Below, piece by piece: positions 8,161-17,222 of a DNA stretch of 64,000 nt. Source of the DNA: Microtetraspora glauca (lineage in GTDB: Bacteria > Actinomycetota > Actinomycetes > Streptomycetales > Streptomycetaceae); NCBI GenBank assembly GCA_000721275.1, contig JOFO01000004.1, positions 62,001 to 126,000 of the forward strand. The letters run 5' to 3'. The position numbers and the translations under genes were made by a program. The notes under the pieces were generated by a model that saw nothing but the letters and a program-made list of their open reading frames with translations, did no database searches and was not told the origin of the DNA. Numbering within the stretch: position 1 is the stretch's first letter; every line of letters starts with the position of its first letter.

Positions 8161-8529
8161 ATGTCCGGGCCGACGATCGACGAAACAGGGGGAAGTGTGT
8201 CCGAGCGAGCCGTGTCCGACGTGACGTCCGGAGACGTGCTCGACGGGCACGTGAGTGAGTGGCACAGCGAGGAGGGGTGGGGTGTCCTGGTGACCCCCAC
8301 CCTGCCGGGCGGCGTGTGGGCGCACCACTCGGCCGTCGAGGCCGAGGGGTTCCGCGCGCTGACCGCTGGAGAGGCGGTCACCTTCTCGGTGGAGGGGGCT
8401 GACCAAGACCGGTTCCGCTGGAGGGTTGTGCGCATCTGGCCGTCGGCGCCCGAGCCACTGCCGGGAGACCGCGGGAGCGCCGGGGGACCGGGCTACTCGT
8501 CCAGCCTCGATATCACCTTCGACACCTGA
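8161..8529 (+). CDS. Cold-shock-domain-like protein
   Basis: The product contains one OB-fold of the cold-shock type: GDVLDGHVSEWHSEEGWGVL, then GGVWAHHSAVEAEGFRALTA, then VTFSVEGADQDRFRWRVVRI. The RNP1-like aromatic pattern is weakened (EEGWGVL instead of KGFGFI), as in the Streptomyces family of divergent CSD proteins. Two starts are possible. ATG 8161 gives 122 residues, while GTG 8197 gives 110 residues and has AGGGGGA just before it; GTG 8197 may be the real one. It is a cytoplasmic, probably nucleic-acid-binding protein with no operon partner. Confidence 0.75.
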   Translation: MSGPTIDETGGSVSERAVSDVTSGDVLDGHVSEWHSEEGWGVLVTPTLPGGVWAHHSAVEAEGFRALTAGEAVTFSVEGADQDRFRWRVVRIWPSAPEPLPGDRGSAGGPGYSSSLDITFDT

Positions 8530-8558
8530 TCGTCCTGTCCTACGGGCGACCGATCGCA

Positions 8559-8573
8559 TTGTTAGCGCTCACA
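8559..8573. promoter_or_regulatory. LacI-family operator-like site 1
   Basis: TTGTTAGCGCTCACA has the CGCT-centred inverted repeat typical of LacI-family regulators of sugar genes. It lies just upstream of the degraded LacI-type gene, where an autoregulatory site would be. Two related sites are at 9695-9710 and 9771-9788. Confidence 0.75.
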
Positions 8574-8594
8574 TTGGTGGGGTATCGGAAGCGT

Positions 8595-9420
8595 TGGACT
8601 TCTTGTGTGTCGTTGGACAGCCCGTGATCACAGAAGGGAGGCGAACGCGGCGCACCCCCCGCAAGACGTCCGCCGAGGTGGGAGTCTCTCGCCAGACCGT
8701 CCCGTGCTGAGCGATCACCCATCGTGCGCGCGGCCGCCCGTGAACGGGATAGCCGCAGCCATCAGGCGCTCGTTACCGCCGCAACTCTGCCGCGCGTTTC
8801 ACGCGCCGTACGGGGACCCTGGGGACCGTCGCGGTCAACGCCGCCAGGGCGGTCGCTGGCTCACCCTGCCCGCGGTCTCCCTCCATCAGGGGCCCGGCGC
8901 CCTTGTGGTGACGTAGCGCCTGTTCGCCGCCGGGCAACGCACCGTCGGGCGCGTGGCAGGCCCCGAGGGACGGCTGGAGGGCGAGGCGTGCGCGCGGGCC
9001 GGCGTGCCCTCCTGGAGGGGAGTGGTATCCGGGCCCGTGCTGCGGCAGGCGACTGCAGCCCGCCGTTCGGATGCCGGGCGGGGCAGGGGCTTGCGGGGCG
9101 CGCCCCGGCCGCCGTGGAGCGGCGCCGTTCACGGCGGTCTTCCTCGCCGACGACCAGAAGGCGTCCGGCGTCCGGCGGGCTCTGCGCGAGGCCGGAACCC
9201 GGACCCCCGGGCGGGTGGCCGTCGCCGGCTTCGGCGGCATCCCGGGGGAGCCGAGTACTTCCCGCACCCGCTGGCGACGGTCCGGCAGGACCGCGCCACG
9301 ACAGGGTGCTGGAGCATCCGTCTCCAGGCGGACCGCAGCGAAGGTCGCGCCGCGGTGCGCCCGAAGCCCCGCTGGTTGGCGTCCAGTTCATCGTCCGCCC
9401 GTCCGCGCCCAGGCGTCGGC
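8595..9420 (+). pseudogene. LacI-family transcriptional regulator remnant
   Basis: Pieces of a LacI/GalR regulator appear in order but in different frames with stops between them. There is a helix-turn-helix piece SAEVGVSRQTV near 8670-8705, the start of the effector domain GTLGTVAVNAA near 8815-8850, FTAVFLADDQKASGVRRALR near 9129-9190, VAVAGFGGIPGE near 9220-9250, and then in another frame AEYFPHPLATVRQD. The order and spacing match a 340-residue regulator. The gene can no longer be translated as one protein. It was presumably the local regulator of the arabinose genes downstream; something else must control them now. Confidence 0.8.
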
Positions 9421-9694
9421 GGACGCGGCGGCCGTCGGGCGACGCCCTCCGGTCGTCGGGGGCAGGCTGTTGCCCGCGGCGGTCGCGTCCGCCCCGGCGT
9501 CTGTCTGCGTTCCGGCTCGATGTGTGCCGGGCCGAACGCGTGAGGCCGCCAGTGCCGGGATCCGACGTCGGCCGGGCCGTCCGCGTGAAGCGCCTCCGTG
9601 GAACGGCCGCCTTGTATGTGCCCGCCGGTTCCTCCGTCTCCCGTGTGGTCGGCGGTACAGAGCCCCGGGGGCTGCGGACCGCCCGCGCGTGTTC

Positions 9695-9710
9695 AAGTGA
9701 GCGCTCACTT
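9695..9710. promoter_or_regulatory. LacI-family operator-like site 2 (perfect palindrome)
   Basis: AAGTGAGCGCTCACTT is a perfect 16-bp palindrome between the dead regulator and the ribulokinase remnant. It shares the AGCGCT core and flanking TGAG/CTCA with the other two sites. Confidence 0.8.
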
Positions 9711-9770
9711 TGCAGCTCTAGTTTCTCGCGGAATGTTCGACAGAAGTGCGCACAGCTCTTGTCCAGCTCG

Positions 9771-9788
9771 ATTGTGAGCGTTAACAAT
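9771..9788. promoter_or_regulatory. LacI-family operator-like site 3
   Basis: ATTGTGAGCGTTAACAAT is an inverted repeat 43 bp before the ribulokinase-like GTG start, with 61 bp between its centre and that of site 2. A pair of operators at this distance suits DNA looping or cooperative binding in a sugar-inducible promoter. Confidence 0.78.
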
Positions 9789-9831
9789 CAGGAGGCATTC
9801 CGGCCCTGCGCGAGACGAAAGAGACCGCATC

Positions 9832-10269
9832 GTGAGCCCACACGTTCCGTCCGGCACCGAGACCCGGTACCACCCCGAGGCGCGCACCGTCGGCGTCGGC
9901 TTCGGCGGCCTCTCCGGGCGGGCCGTCGTGGTCAGGGTGCCGGACGGCGCCGAGCCCGGGGCGTCGGTCCGCGCGTACCGGCACGCCGTCCTCGGGGGCA
10001 GCGCTCCCTCCACCGGGATCGCCCTGCCCCCGCGCAGGGCCCTGCGGCACCCCGGGGTCCGGTGCCACGTGCTGCGCGTCGCCGTGCCCGTGGCGGGCGC
10101 CGACGCCACCGCGTCCCCGGAGCGCGCCGTCGTCCGCGAGGCGGTGGCCGAGGCGGTCCTGCGCACCGCGGCCCTGAGGGCGGTCGAACCCCCGCGACAC
10201 CTCCTGGACCGCCACCGCACACGCACGCACGGCCCGGATGCCCGCTACGGCAGACCGGCTTCCGCCTGA
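9832..10269 (+). pseudogene. araB: L-ribulokinase N-terminal fragment
   Basis: From GTG 9832 the frame runs for 145 residues. The first 85 resemble the N-terminus of ribulokinase: RTVGVGFGGLSGRAVVVRV (the FGGY-family first phosphate motif, normally GVDFGTLSGRAVVV), then VRAYRHAVLGG, LPPRRALRHPG and VLRVAVPVAG. An intact enzyme has more than 540 residues, so most of the protein is gone and several conserved residues are changed. The rest (SPERAVVREAVAEAVLRTAA and onward) is not clearly ribulokinase and may be the tail of another fused remnant. The gene would have phosphorylated L-ribulose in arabinose catabolism; the fragment cannot. Confidence 0.7.
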
Positions 10270-10407
10270 CCGCGGGGGTGCGGCCGCGGAGCCGCCCGCT
10301 GTCCCGCGGGCCGCGGGAGCCCGAGCGCCGACGACCGCCAGGCCCCGCCCCGTACCGCTGACCGAGAGCACGACGCCCCAGCACCGTTCACCTCAAGGAG
10401 AGCCGCC

Positions 10408-12960
10408 TTGCGCCCACGCAACCGCACCACCAGAAGGACCGGTGTCGTCACCGGCGGTCTGCTCGCCACCTCGCTGGCGGCCGGCCTCCTCACCCAGGCC
10501 CCGGCGGCGGCGGACCCCGCCGTCATCGACTACACCCTCTCCGTCGACGCCGCCGGCACGGGACCGGCGATCGACCCCACCCTGTACGGCGTCTTCTTCG
10601 AGGACATCAACAACGCGGCCGACGGCGGTCTCTACGCCGAGCTCGTCCAGAACCGCTCCTTCGAGTTCGGCCCGGTCGACAACCGCTCCTACACCCCGCT
10701 GACCGCCTGGCAGCAGACCGCGTCCGGCGGCGCCACCGGCTCCCTCACCGTCGTCGACGACGCCGAGCGGCTGAACGAGCGCAACCGCAACCACCTGCGG
10801 GTCGACCTCACCGGTACGGGCGGTACCACCGGCCGCTTCGGAATCGTCAACAGCGGCTACGGCGCGGGCATGGCCCTCAAGGAGGGCAGGCGGTACGACT
10901 TCTCCGTCTGGGCGCGCACGGACCACGCGGCCGGCACCCGCCTCACGGCCGAACTGCGCACCGCCGACGGCACCGTCGTGACCCCGCCGCTCGGCATCAC
11001 CGTGCGGGGCGACCGATGGACCAAGTACACCGGCACGCTCGTCCCCAGGGTGACCACCACCGCCGGACGGCTCGCGGTGACGGCCTCCGGCTCCGGGGCC
11101 CTCCGCCTCGACATGGTCTCGCTCTTCCCCCGCGACACCTACAAGGGCCGCGCGAACGGGCTGCGCAAGGACCTCGCCGAGAAGATCGCCGCGCTGAACC
11201 CCGGATTCCTCCGCTTCCCCGGCGGATGCCTGGTCAACACCGGCAGCCACCACGCCTACGAGGCCCCGAACTGGGAACGCCGCCGCTCCTACCAGTGGAA
11301 GGACACCATCGGCCCGGTCGAGCAACGGGCCGTCAACGCCAACTTCTGGGGATACCACCAGAGTTACGGCCTCGGCTACTACGAGTACTTCCAGTTCGCC
11401 GAGGACATCGGGGCTATGCCGCTGCCCGTCGTGCCCGCCCTCGTCACCGGCTGCGGGGAGAACCAGGCCACCGACGACCCGGCCCTCCTCGAGCGGCACA
11501 TCCAGGACACCCTGGACCTCATCGAGTTCGCCAACGGCCCCGTCACCTCCACCTGGGGACGCAAGCGCGCCGAGATGGGCCACCCCAAGCCCTTCGGCCT
11601 GACCCACCTCGGCGTCGGCAACGAGGAGAACCTGCCCGACGCCTTCTTCGCCCGCTTCACCGAGTTCCGCAAGGCCATCCAGGCCGAGCACCCCGAGATC
11701 ACGATCGTCTCCAACTCGGGCCCCGCCTCCTCCGGCGCGACCTTCGACCGCCTGTGGGAGCTCAACCGCCAGGCCGGCGTCGACATGGTCGACGAGCACT
11801 ACTACAACTCCCCGCAGTGGTTCCTGGAGAACAACCACCGCTACGACTCCTACGACCGCAACGGCCCCAAGGTCTTCCTCGGCGAGTACGCCTCCCGCGA
11901 CAACCGCTTCGCCAACGCCCTGTCCGAGGCGGCGTTCATGACCGGCCTGGAGCGCAATGCCGACGTCGTCAAGCTCGCCTCCTACGCTCCGCTGCTGGCC
12001 GACGTGGACAAGAACCAGTGGCGGCCCGACATGATCTGGTTCGACAACAACCGCTCCTGGGGGTCCACCAGTTACGAGGTCCAGAAGCTGTTCATGAACA
12101 ACACCGGCGACCGGGTCGTGCCGAGCCGCGCCTCCGCCACCCCGTCCGTCTCCGGGCCGATCACCGGCGCGGTCGGCCTGTCGACCTGGGCCACCAGCGC
12201 CGCCTACGACGACGTCGAGGTCACCGCCGCGAACGGCGCCACCCTGCTGAAGGACGACTTCTCCGCCGGTGCCTCCCGGTGGACGCCGGCGGCCGGCCGC
12301 GGCACCTGGGCCGTCCAGGACGGGGCGTACGTCCAGACCGACGAAGCCGCCGAGGACACCCTGGTCACGGCGGGCGACCCGGGCTGGCAGGACTACGACC
12401 TGAAGGTCAAGGCCACGAAGAAGTCCGGCAAGGAAGGGTTCCTGATCGCCTTCGGCGTACGCGGCACCGGAAACCACTACTGGTGGAACCTCGGCGGCTG
12501 GGGCAACACCCGGTCCGCCGTCGAGAAGGCCGTCGACGGGGGCAAGCAGACGCTGCTGGAGAACCCCACCACCATCGAGACGGGCCGCACCTACGACATC
12601 CGCGTCCAGGTGCGGGGCCGGCAGGTCACCCTCTACCTCGACGGGCAGAAGTGGGGTTCCTTCACCGACGACAAGGCCGCCGAGCCCTTCCGCCAGGTGG
12701 TGACCAGGGACAAGGGCGATCTGATCGTCAAGGTCGTCAACGCCCAGGCGGCCGCGGCCCGTACGACCATCGACCTCGGCACCTCCAGCGTCGCCTCGAC
12801 GGCCCGGCTGACCACCCTGGAAGGCGCGCCGGACGCGGTGAACAGCGCCGACGCCCAGCCGATCCGGCCGCGCGAGTCGACCCTGGAGGGCATCGGGCGG
12901 ACCTTCACCCACACCTTCCCCGCCCACTCGGTCACCTTCCTGCGCGTCAGGAGCAGGTAG
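10408..12960 (+). CDS. Secreted alpha-L-arabinofuranosidase, GH51 type with inserted laminin-G-like domain
   Basis: The 850-residue protein starts at a TTG codon (10408) with AAGGAG 7 bp before it; the next candidate starts would cut into the signal peptide. The signal peptide (residues 1 to about 33) ends at PAAADPA. The catalytic GH51 part contains LRFPGGCLVNTG, the acid/base Glu406 in GVGNEENLPD and the nucleophile Glu493 in VFLGEYASRD. From about residue 600 an inserted beta-sandwich (FSAGASRWTPAAGRGTWAVQ, NHYWWNLGGWGNTRSAVEKA) resembles LamG/DUF1080-type carbohydrate-binding modules, after which the GH51 C-terminal domain resumes. It should release L-arabinose from arabinan or arabinoxylan outside the cell. 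It is the first intact gene of the arabinose locus. Confidence 0.92.
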   Translation: MRPRNRTTRRTGVVTGGLLATSLAAGLLTQAPAAADPAVIDYTLSVDAAGTGPAIDPTLYGVFFEDINNAADGGLYAELVQNRSFEFGPVDNRSYTPLTAWQQTASGGATGSLTVVDDAERLNERNRNHLRVDLTGTGGTTGRFGIVNSGYGAGMALKEGRRYDFSVWARTDHAAGTRLTAELRTADGTVVTPPLGITVRGDRWTKYTGTLVPRVTTTAGRLAVTASGSGALRLDMVSLFPRDTYKGRANGLRKDLAEKIAALNPGFLRFPGGCLVNTGSHHAYEAPNWERRRSYQWKDTIGPVEQRAVNANFWGYHQSYGLGYYEYFQFAEDIGAMPLPVVPALVTGCGENQATDDPALLERHIQDTLDLIEFANGPVTSTWGRKRAEMGHPKPFGLTHLGVGNEENLPDAFFARFTEFRKAIQAEHPEITIVSNSGPASSGATFDRLWELNRQAGVDMVDEHYYNSPQWFLENNHRYDSYDRNGPKVFLGEYASRDNRFANALSEAAFMTGLERNADVVKLASYAPLLADVDKNQWRPDMIWFDNNRSWGSTSYEVQKLFMNNTGDRVVPSRASATPSVSGPITGAVGLSTWATSAAYDDVEVTAANGATLLKDDFSAGASRWTPAAGRGTWAVQDGAYVQTDEAAEDTLVTAGDPGWQDYDLKVKATKKSGKEGFLIAFGVRGTGNHYWWNLGGWGNTRSAVEKAVDGGKQTLLENPTTIETGRTYDIRVQVRGRQVTLYLDGQKWGSFTDDKAAEPFRQVVTRDKGDLIVKVVNAQAAAARTTIDLGTSSVASTARLTTLEGAPDAVNSADAQPIRPRESTLEGIGRTFTHTFPAHSVTFLRVRSR

Positions 12961-13215
12961 CAGCTGCCGGCGGCGCGGCGCACCGCCGTGCCGACGTCCC
13001 CGCCGGAGAGGACGACCGTCCTCTCCGGCCGCCCGCCCACGCGGCCCGCGGCGAGGGGACCGACGCCCCGTTCGAGGGCTTCGGTGCTCTCCGCACGCTC
13101 CGCGGGCCCCGTGGACGCCACACCGCGGGCCGCCCACTGTCGCCGTTCGCACGCGCGACAGCCGTCCGTCACACCGAACTCGCCCTTGCCGTCGGGTTGT
13201 CCAAGGAGATCTTCC

Positions 13216-14214
13216 ATGAACGTCGGGCGCACCGTCCGCCACCGGACCGCGGCACTCCTGGCCGCCGGTGCCGCGGCCCTCGCCTGCCTGGTCCCCACGG
13301 CGTCGGCCGCTCCGGCGGCCGCCTACCCCGATCCGCTGCCCGTCACCGGGGACGTCGTCGTCCACGATCCGGCGGCGATCCGGCTCAAGGACGGAACCTA
13401 CGTCGTCTACTCCACGCACGGCGGTCTCGAAGCGCGCACCTCGCGGGACGGACGCCACTGGGAGCGGGCGGGGTCCGCCTTCACCACGCTCCCCGCCTGG
13501 TGGCGTTCCTACTCCGCGGAGAGCGACCCCTGGGCCCCGGAGATCGTGCACCGCAAGGGCCGCTACTGGCTCTACTACGCAGTCTCCTCCTTCGGCTCGA
13601 ACCACTCCGCCATCGGGCTCGCCACCTCGCCCACCGGCCGGCCCGGCACCTGGACCGACCACGGAACGATCTTCGCGAGCGGTACGGCGGACCCCTACAA
13701 CGCCATCGACCCGGGCATCGTCGAGGGCGGGGGCCGGCTCTGGATGTCCTTCGGCTCCTACTGGACCGGCATCCGCATGGTGGAGCTGGACGACCGCACC
13801 GGGCGCCCCCTCCCCGGGGCCCCCGTCCACCACCTGGCCACCCGGCCCGACGCCCCCTACGCCGTCGAGGCGCCGTACGTCGTGCGCCGGGGCGGCCACT
13901 ACTACCTCTTCGTCTCCTACGACCGCTGCTGCGCGGGCGTCGAGTCGACCTACAACATCCGCGTCGGCCGTTCCACCTCGCCGACCGGCCCCTACACCGG
14001 ACGCGACGGCCGGCCGATGACACAGGGCGGCGGCGACCTGCTGCTGGCCGCCCACGGCAAGTACCTCGGACCCGGCGGACAGTCGGTGCTCCGCGACCGC
14101 GGCGGGGACGTCCTCGTCCACCACTACTACGACGCCGAGGACCAGGGCACTCCCAAGCTCGGCCTCACCCCGCTCTCCTGGAGCGCCGACGGCTGGCCGG
14201 TGCTCGCCCGCTGA
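13216..14214 (+). CDS. Secreted endo-1,5-alpha-L-arabinanase, GH43
   Basis: The protein has 332 residues with a signal peptide ending near ASAAPAAA. The five-bladed GH43 propeller shows the three catalytic acids in order: Asp in VVHDPAAIRLKDG (base), Asp in YNAIDPGIVEGG (pKa modulator), and Glu in PYAVEAPYVVRRGG (acid). DPWAPEIVHRKGRYWLYY is another typical blade. AAGGAG lies 8 bp before ATG 13216. It should cut the arabinan backbone outside the cell into arabino-oligosaccharides. The gap 12961-13215 holds no gene. Its neighbours supply debranching (GH51) and oligosaccharide import. Confidence 0.92.
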   Translation: MNVGRTVRHRTAALLAAGAAALACLVPTASAAPAAAYPDPLPVTGDVVVHDPAAIRLKDGTYVVYSTHGGLEARTSRDGRHWERAGSAFTTLPAWWRSYSAESDPWAPEIVHRKGRYWLYYAVSSFGSNHSAIGLATSPTGRPGTWTDHGTIFASGTADPYNAIDPGIVEGGGRLWMSFGSYWTGIRMVELDDRTGRPLPGAPVHHLATRPDAPYAVEAPYVVRRGGHYYLFVSYDRCCAGVESTYNIRVGRSTSPTGPYTGRDGRPMTQGGGDLLLAAHGKYLGPGGQSVLRDRGGDVLVHHYYDAEDQGTPKLGLTPLSWSADGWPVLAR

Positions 14215-14260
14215 CGGCGACCGCCCGCCCCCTCGCGCCCCTGCCCCACGAAAGGAAGTC

Positions 14261-15790
14261 ATGACCCCCGCCCCTGACCACGTCGCCCGGTTCACCCTCG
14301 ATCCGTCGTTCACCGTCGGCGAGGTGAACCCCCGTCTCTTCGGCTCGTTCGTCGAGCACCTCGGCCGCTGCGTCTACACCGGCGTCTTCGAGCCCGACCA
14401 CCCCTCGGCGGACGAGGCCGGCCTGCGCACCGACGTCCTCGGCCTCGTCCGCGAGCTCGGCGTCACGGCCATCCGCTACCCGGGAGGCAACTTCGTCTCC
14501 GGATACCGGTGGGAGGACTCCGTCGGCCCCGCCGAGGACCGGCCCCGCCGCCTCGACCTCGCCTGGCGCTCCACCGAGACCAACCGCTTCGGGCTCAGCG
14601 AGTTCATGGCGTTCCTGAAGAAGGTCGGCCCCGAGGCCGAGCCCATGATGGCCGTGAACCTCGGCACCCGGGGCGTGGCCGAGGCCCTCGAACTGCAGGA
14701 GTACGCCAACCACCCCGGCGGCACCGCCCTCTCCGACCTGCGGGTCGCCCACGGCGACAAGGAACCGTTCGGCATCCGCCTGTGGTGCCTCGGCAACGAG
14801 ATGGACGGGCCCTGGCAGACCGGCCACAAGACGGCGGAGGAGTACGGCCGGCTGGCGGCCGAGACCGCGCGTGCGATGCGCCAGATGGACCCCGACCTCG
14901 AACTCGTCGCGTGCGGTTCGTCGAGCCAGGCGATGCCCACCTTCGCGGCCTGGGAGGCGAAGGTCCTGGAGGAGACGTACGACCTCGTCGACCACATCTC
15001 CCTGCACGCCTACTACGAGGAGAAGGACGGCGACCGCGACTCCTTCCTCGCCTCCGCCGTGGACATGGAGTCGTTCATCGAGAACGTGGTCGCCACCTGC
15101 GACCACATCGGCGCCCGGCTGAAGTCCAAGAAGAAGATCAATCTCTCCTTCGACGAGTGGAACGTCTGGTACCAGAGCCGCTTCGAGGCGGAGGCCGCCG
15201 AGAACCCGCTCGACTGGCCGGAGGCCCCCCGCCTCCTGGAGGACAGCTACTCTGTCACCGACGCCGTCGTCTTCGGCTCGCTGCTCATCGCCCTGCTGCG
15301 GCACGCCGACCGGGTCACCGTCGCCTGCCTCGCCCAGCTCGTCAACGTCATCGCCCCGATCATGACCGAGCCCGGCGGCCCGGCCTGGCGGCAGACCACC
15401 TTCTACCCGTTCGCCCACGCCGCGCGCCACGGCCGCGGCGAGGTCCTCGACGTGCGCGTCGACTCGCCCACGTACCCCACCGCCGTCCACGGCGACGTGC
15501 CGCTGCTCCAGGCCACCGCGGTACGGGACCCGCGGACCGGAGCGGTCACCGTCTTCGCCGTCAACCGCTCGCAGGACCGCCCCCTCCCGCTGCGCGTCGC
15601 GCTGAACGGCATGGACCTCGGCGAGATCGTCGAGCACACCGTCCTCGCCGACGCGGACCCGGAAGCCCGCAACACCCTCGACGAACCGGACCGCGTCACG
15701 CCCCACCCGGGCGAGGGAGCCGTCCTGGCCGGCTCCGCGCTGAGCGTCACGCTCGAACCGCTGTCCTGGACCATGATCCGCCTGGCCTGA
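14261..15790 (+). CDS. Intracellular alpha-N-arabinofuranosidase, GH51
   Basis: A 509-residue enzyme without a signal peptide, of normal length for GH51 family arabinofuranosidases. Seen motifs are RLFGSFVEHLGRCVYTGVFE at the N-terminus, IRYPGGNFVSGYRWEDSVGP, the acid/base Glu in WCLGNEMDGPW, SLHAYYEEKDGD, and the nucleophile Glu in SFDEWNVWY. It should hydrolyse imported arabino-oligosaccharides to L-arabinose in the cytoplasm. AAAGGAAG precedes ATG 14261, and the gene follows the GH43 gene by 46 bp, so the two probably form an operon. The recognised local arabinose-catabolic kinase is broken, so arabinose itself must be used through genes elsewhere or not at all. Confidence 0.95.
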   Translation: MTPAPDHVARFTLDPSFTVGEVNPRLFGSFVEHLGRCVYTGVFEPDHPSADEAGLRTDVLGLVRELGVTAIRYPGGNFVSGYRWEDSVGPAEDRPRRLDLAWRSTETNRFGLSEFMAFLKKVGPEAEPMMAVNLGTRGVAEALELQEYANHPGGTALSDLRVAHGDKEPFGIRLWCLGNEMDGPWQTGHKTAEEYGRLAAETARAMRQMDPDLELVACGSSSQAMPTFAAWEAKVLEETYDLVDHISLHAYYEEKDGDRDSFLASAVDMESFIENVVATCDHIGARLKSKKKINLSFDEWNVWYQSRFEAEAAENPLDWPEAPRLLEDSYSVTDAVVFGSLLIALLRHADRVTVACLAQLVNVIAPIMTEPGGPAWRQTTFYPFAHAARHGRGEVLDVRVDSPTYPTAVHGDVPLLQATAVRDPRTGAVTVFAVNRSQDRPLPLRVALNGMDLGEIVEHTVLADADPEARNTLDEPDRVTPHPGEGAVLAGSALSVTLEPLSWTMIRLA

Positions 15791-15884
15791 CGGGCCGCCC
15801 CGCAGCAAAGCCGCCCACGGGCGGTTCCCCACCGGAGGGCGGCCGACATCCGCCCTCCACCGAACCCCGGGAAGACGAGCCGCA

Positions 15885-17222
15885 ATGCCCTCACCCCATC
15901 CCAGCCGGCGCCGGGTCCTCGCCGGCTCCCTGAGCGCCCTCGCGACCACGGGCGTCCTCGCCTCGACCGCGAGCTGCGCGGCGCCCTCGGCCGCCGCGTC
16001 CGGCCGGACCGGACTCCGGTTCTGGCACCTCTTCGGCGGCGGCGACGGCGTCAACATGCAGAAGATGCTGGACGCCTTCCGCGCCGCCCACCCGGACGTC
16101 GCACTGGAGGCCACCACCCTCCAGTGGGGCGCCCCCTACTACACCAAACTCGGCATGGCGGGCGCCGGAGGCCGGGCACCGGAGGTCGCCGCGCTCCACA
16201 TGGCACGGCTGGCCGGCTTCGGCCCCGGACGGCTCGTCGACCCCTTCGACCTCGACCTGCTCGCCGAGGCCGGCGTCCGCCCGGAGGACTTCCCCGAGGA
16301 CCTGTGGCGGCGCGGACGGATCGACGGCCGCCAGTACGCCGTCCCCCTCGACACCCACCCCCTCGTGCTCTACTACCAGACCGACATCTGCCGCAAGGCC
16401 GGCCTGATGGACGGGAAGCGCCTCAAGCCCATCGAAGGAGCCGCGGAGTTCACCGAGGCCCTGCGCGCCGCCAAGAAGGTGACCGGCGCGGCCGCCCTCG
16501 TCACCGAGACCCTCGGCCCCGACTGCATCACCCCCTGGCGCCTCTTCTCCACCTTCTACTCCCAGACCGGCGGCACCGTCCTCACCCCCGACGGCAAGGG
16601 GCTGGCCCTCGACGACGCCAAGGCCCTGCGGGTGCTCGAGTACATGGCCACCCTCGTGGACGAAGGGCTGTGGACGCGCCGCGCCGACTACGGCGCCTCC
16701 GTGGGCATCTTCAACCAGGGGCGGACGGCGTTCCACCTCAACGGCGACTGGGAGGTCACCACCTTCCGCACGGGAGGAATCCCCTTCTCGATGGCGCGGG
16801 TCCCCGCGCTGTTCGGACGGGCCACGGCGCAGGCCGACTCGCACGCCTTCGTCCTGCCGCACCAGCGCCGCCGCGACACCGCGACGGACCGGGCCGCCTG
16901 CGCCTTCGTCGCCTGGATGCTGAAGAACTCCGTCGAGTGGGCGGCGGGCGGCCACGTACCGGCGTACCGGCCCGTCCTCTCGGATCCCGCCTACCTCGCG
17001 CTCGACCCCCAGTCCGCCTACCGCGACGTGATCGACGACGTCGTGCTCGACGAACCGGCCTGGTTCGCCGGCTCCGCCTCCCGGATGTGGATCGAACTCG
17101 GCGAGGTGTTCTCGACGCTGCTCACCGGCTCCCGCACCCCCCGCGAGGCGCTCTCCGAGGCGAAGCTCCGGCTCGGACGCCTCCTCGACACCCGCAACCC
17201 CCTTCCCGGAGTCGCGTCATGA
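15885..17222 (+). CDS. Carbohydrate ABC transporter substrate-binding protein
   Basis: The 445-residue protein has a twin-arginine-like leader (SRRRVLAGSLSALATTG) and a probable lipid-attachment Cys in STASCAAPS. The mature protein is a cluster-B extracellular solute-binding protein: LRFWHLFGGGDGVNMQKMLD, AYKQ-like YAVPLDTHPLVLYYQTDICR, FHLNGDWEVTTF and AFVAWMLKNSVEWAAGGHVPA are characteristic. The lipobox is weak (TASC), so export as a Tat lipoprotein is likely but not certain. It should bind arabino-oligosaccharides for the two permeases encoded just downstream. No ATPase gene is present, which is usual for Streptomyces systems that share MsiK. Confidence 0.93.
   Translation: MPSPHPSRRRVLAGSLSALATTGVLASTASCAAPSAAASGRTGLRFWHLFGGGDGVNMQKMLDAFRAAHPDVALEATTLQWGAPYYTKLGMAGAGGRAPEVAALHMARLAGFGPGRLVDPFDLDLLAEAGVRPEDFPEDLWRRGRIDGRQYAVPLDTHPLVLYYQTDICRKAGLMDGKRLKPIEGAAEFTEALRAAKKVTGAAALVTETLGPDCITPWRLFSTFYSQTGGTVLTPDGKGLALDDAKALRVLEYMATLVDEGLWTRRADYGASVGIFNQGRTAFHLNGDWEVTTFRTGGIPFSMARVPALFGRATAQADSHAFVLPHQRRRDTATDRAACAFVAWMLKNSVEWAAGGHVPAYRPVLSDPAYLALDPQSAYRDVIDDVVLDEPAWFAGSASRMWIELGEVFSTLLTGSRTPREALSEAKLRLGRLLDTRNPLPGVAS

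Noticed and set aside
9861..10371. Minus-strand frames opposite the ribulokinase remnant
   Set aside because: The plus strand carries recognisable FGGY-kinase sequence, the minus strand only repetitive Arg/Gly/Ala residues.
10393..14313. A 1306-codon minus-strand open frame over the arabinan hydrolases
   Set aside because: It mirrors the coding frames of two glycosidases with intact catalytic residues; the Gly/Val/Asp-rich product has no domain.
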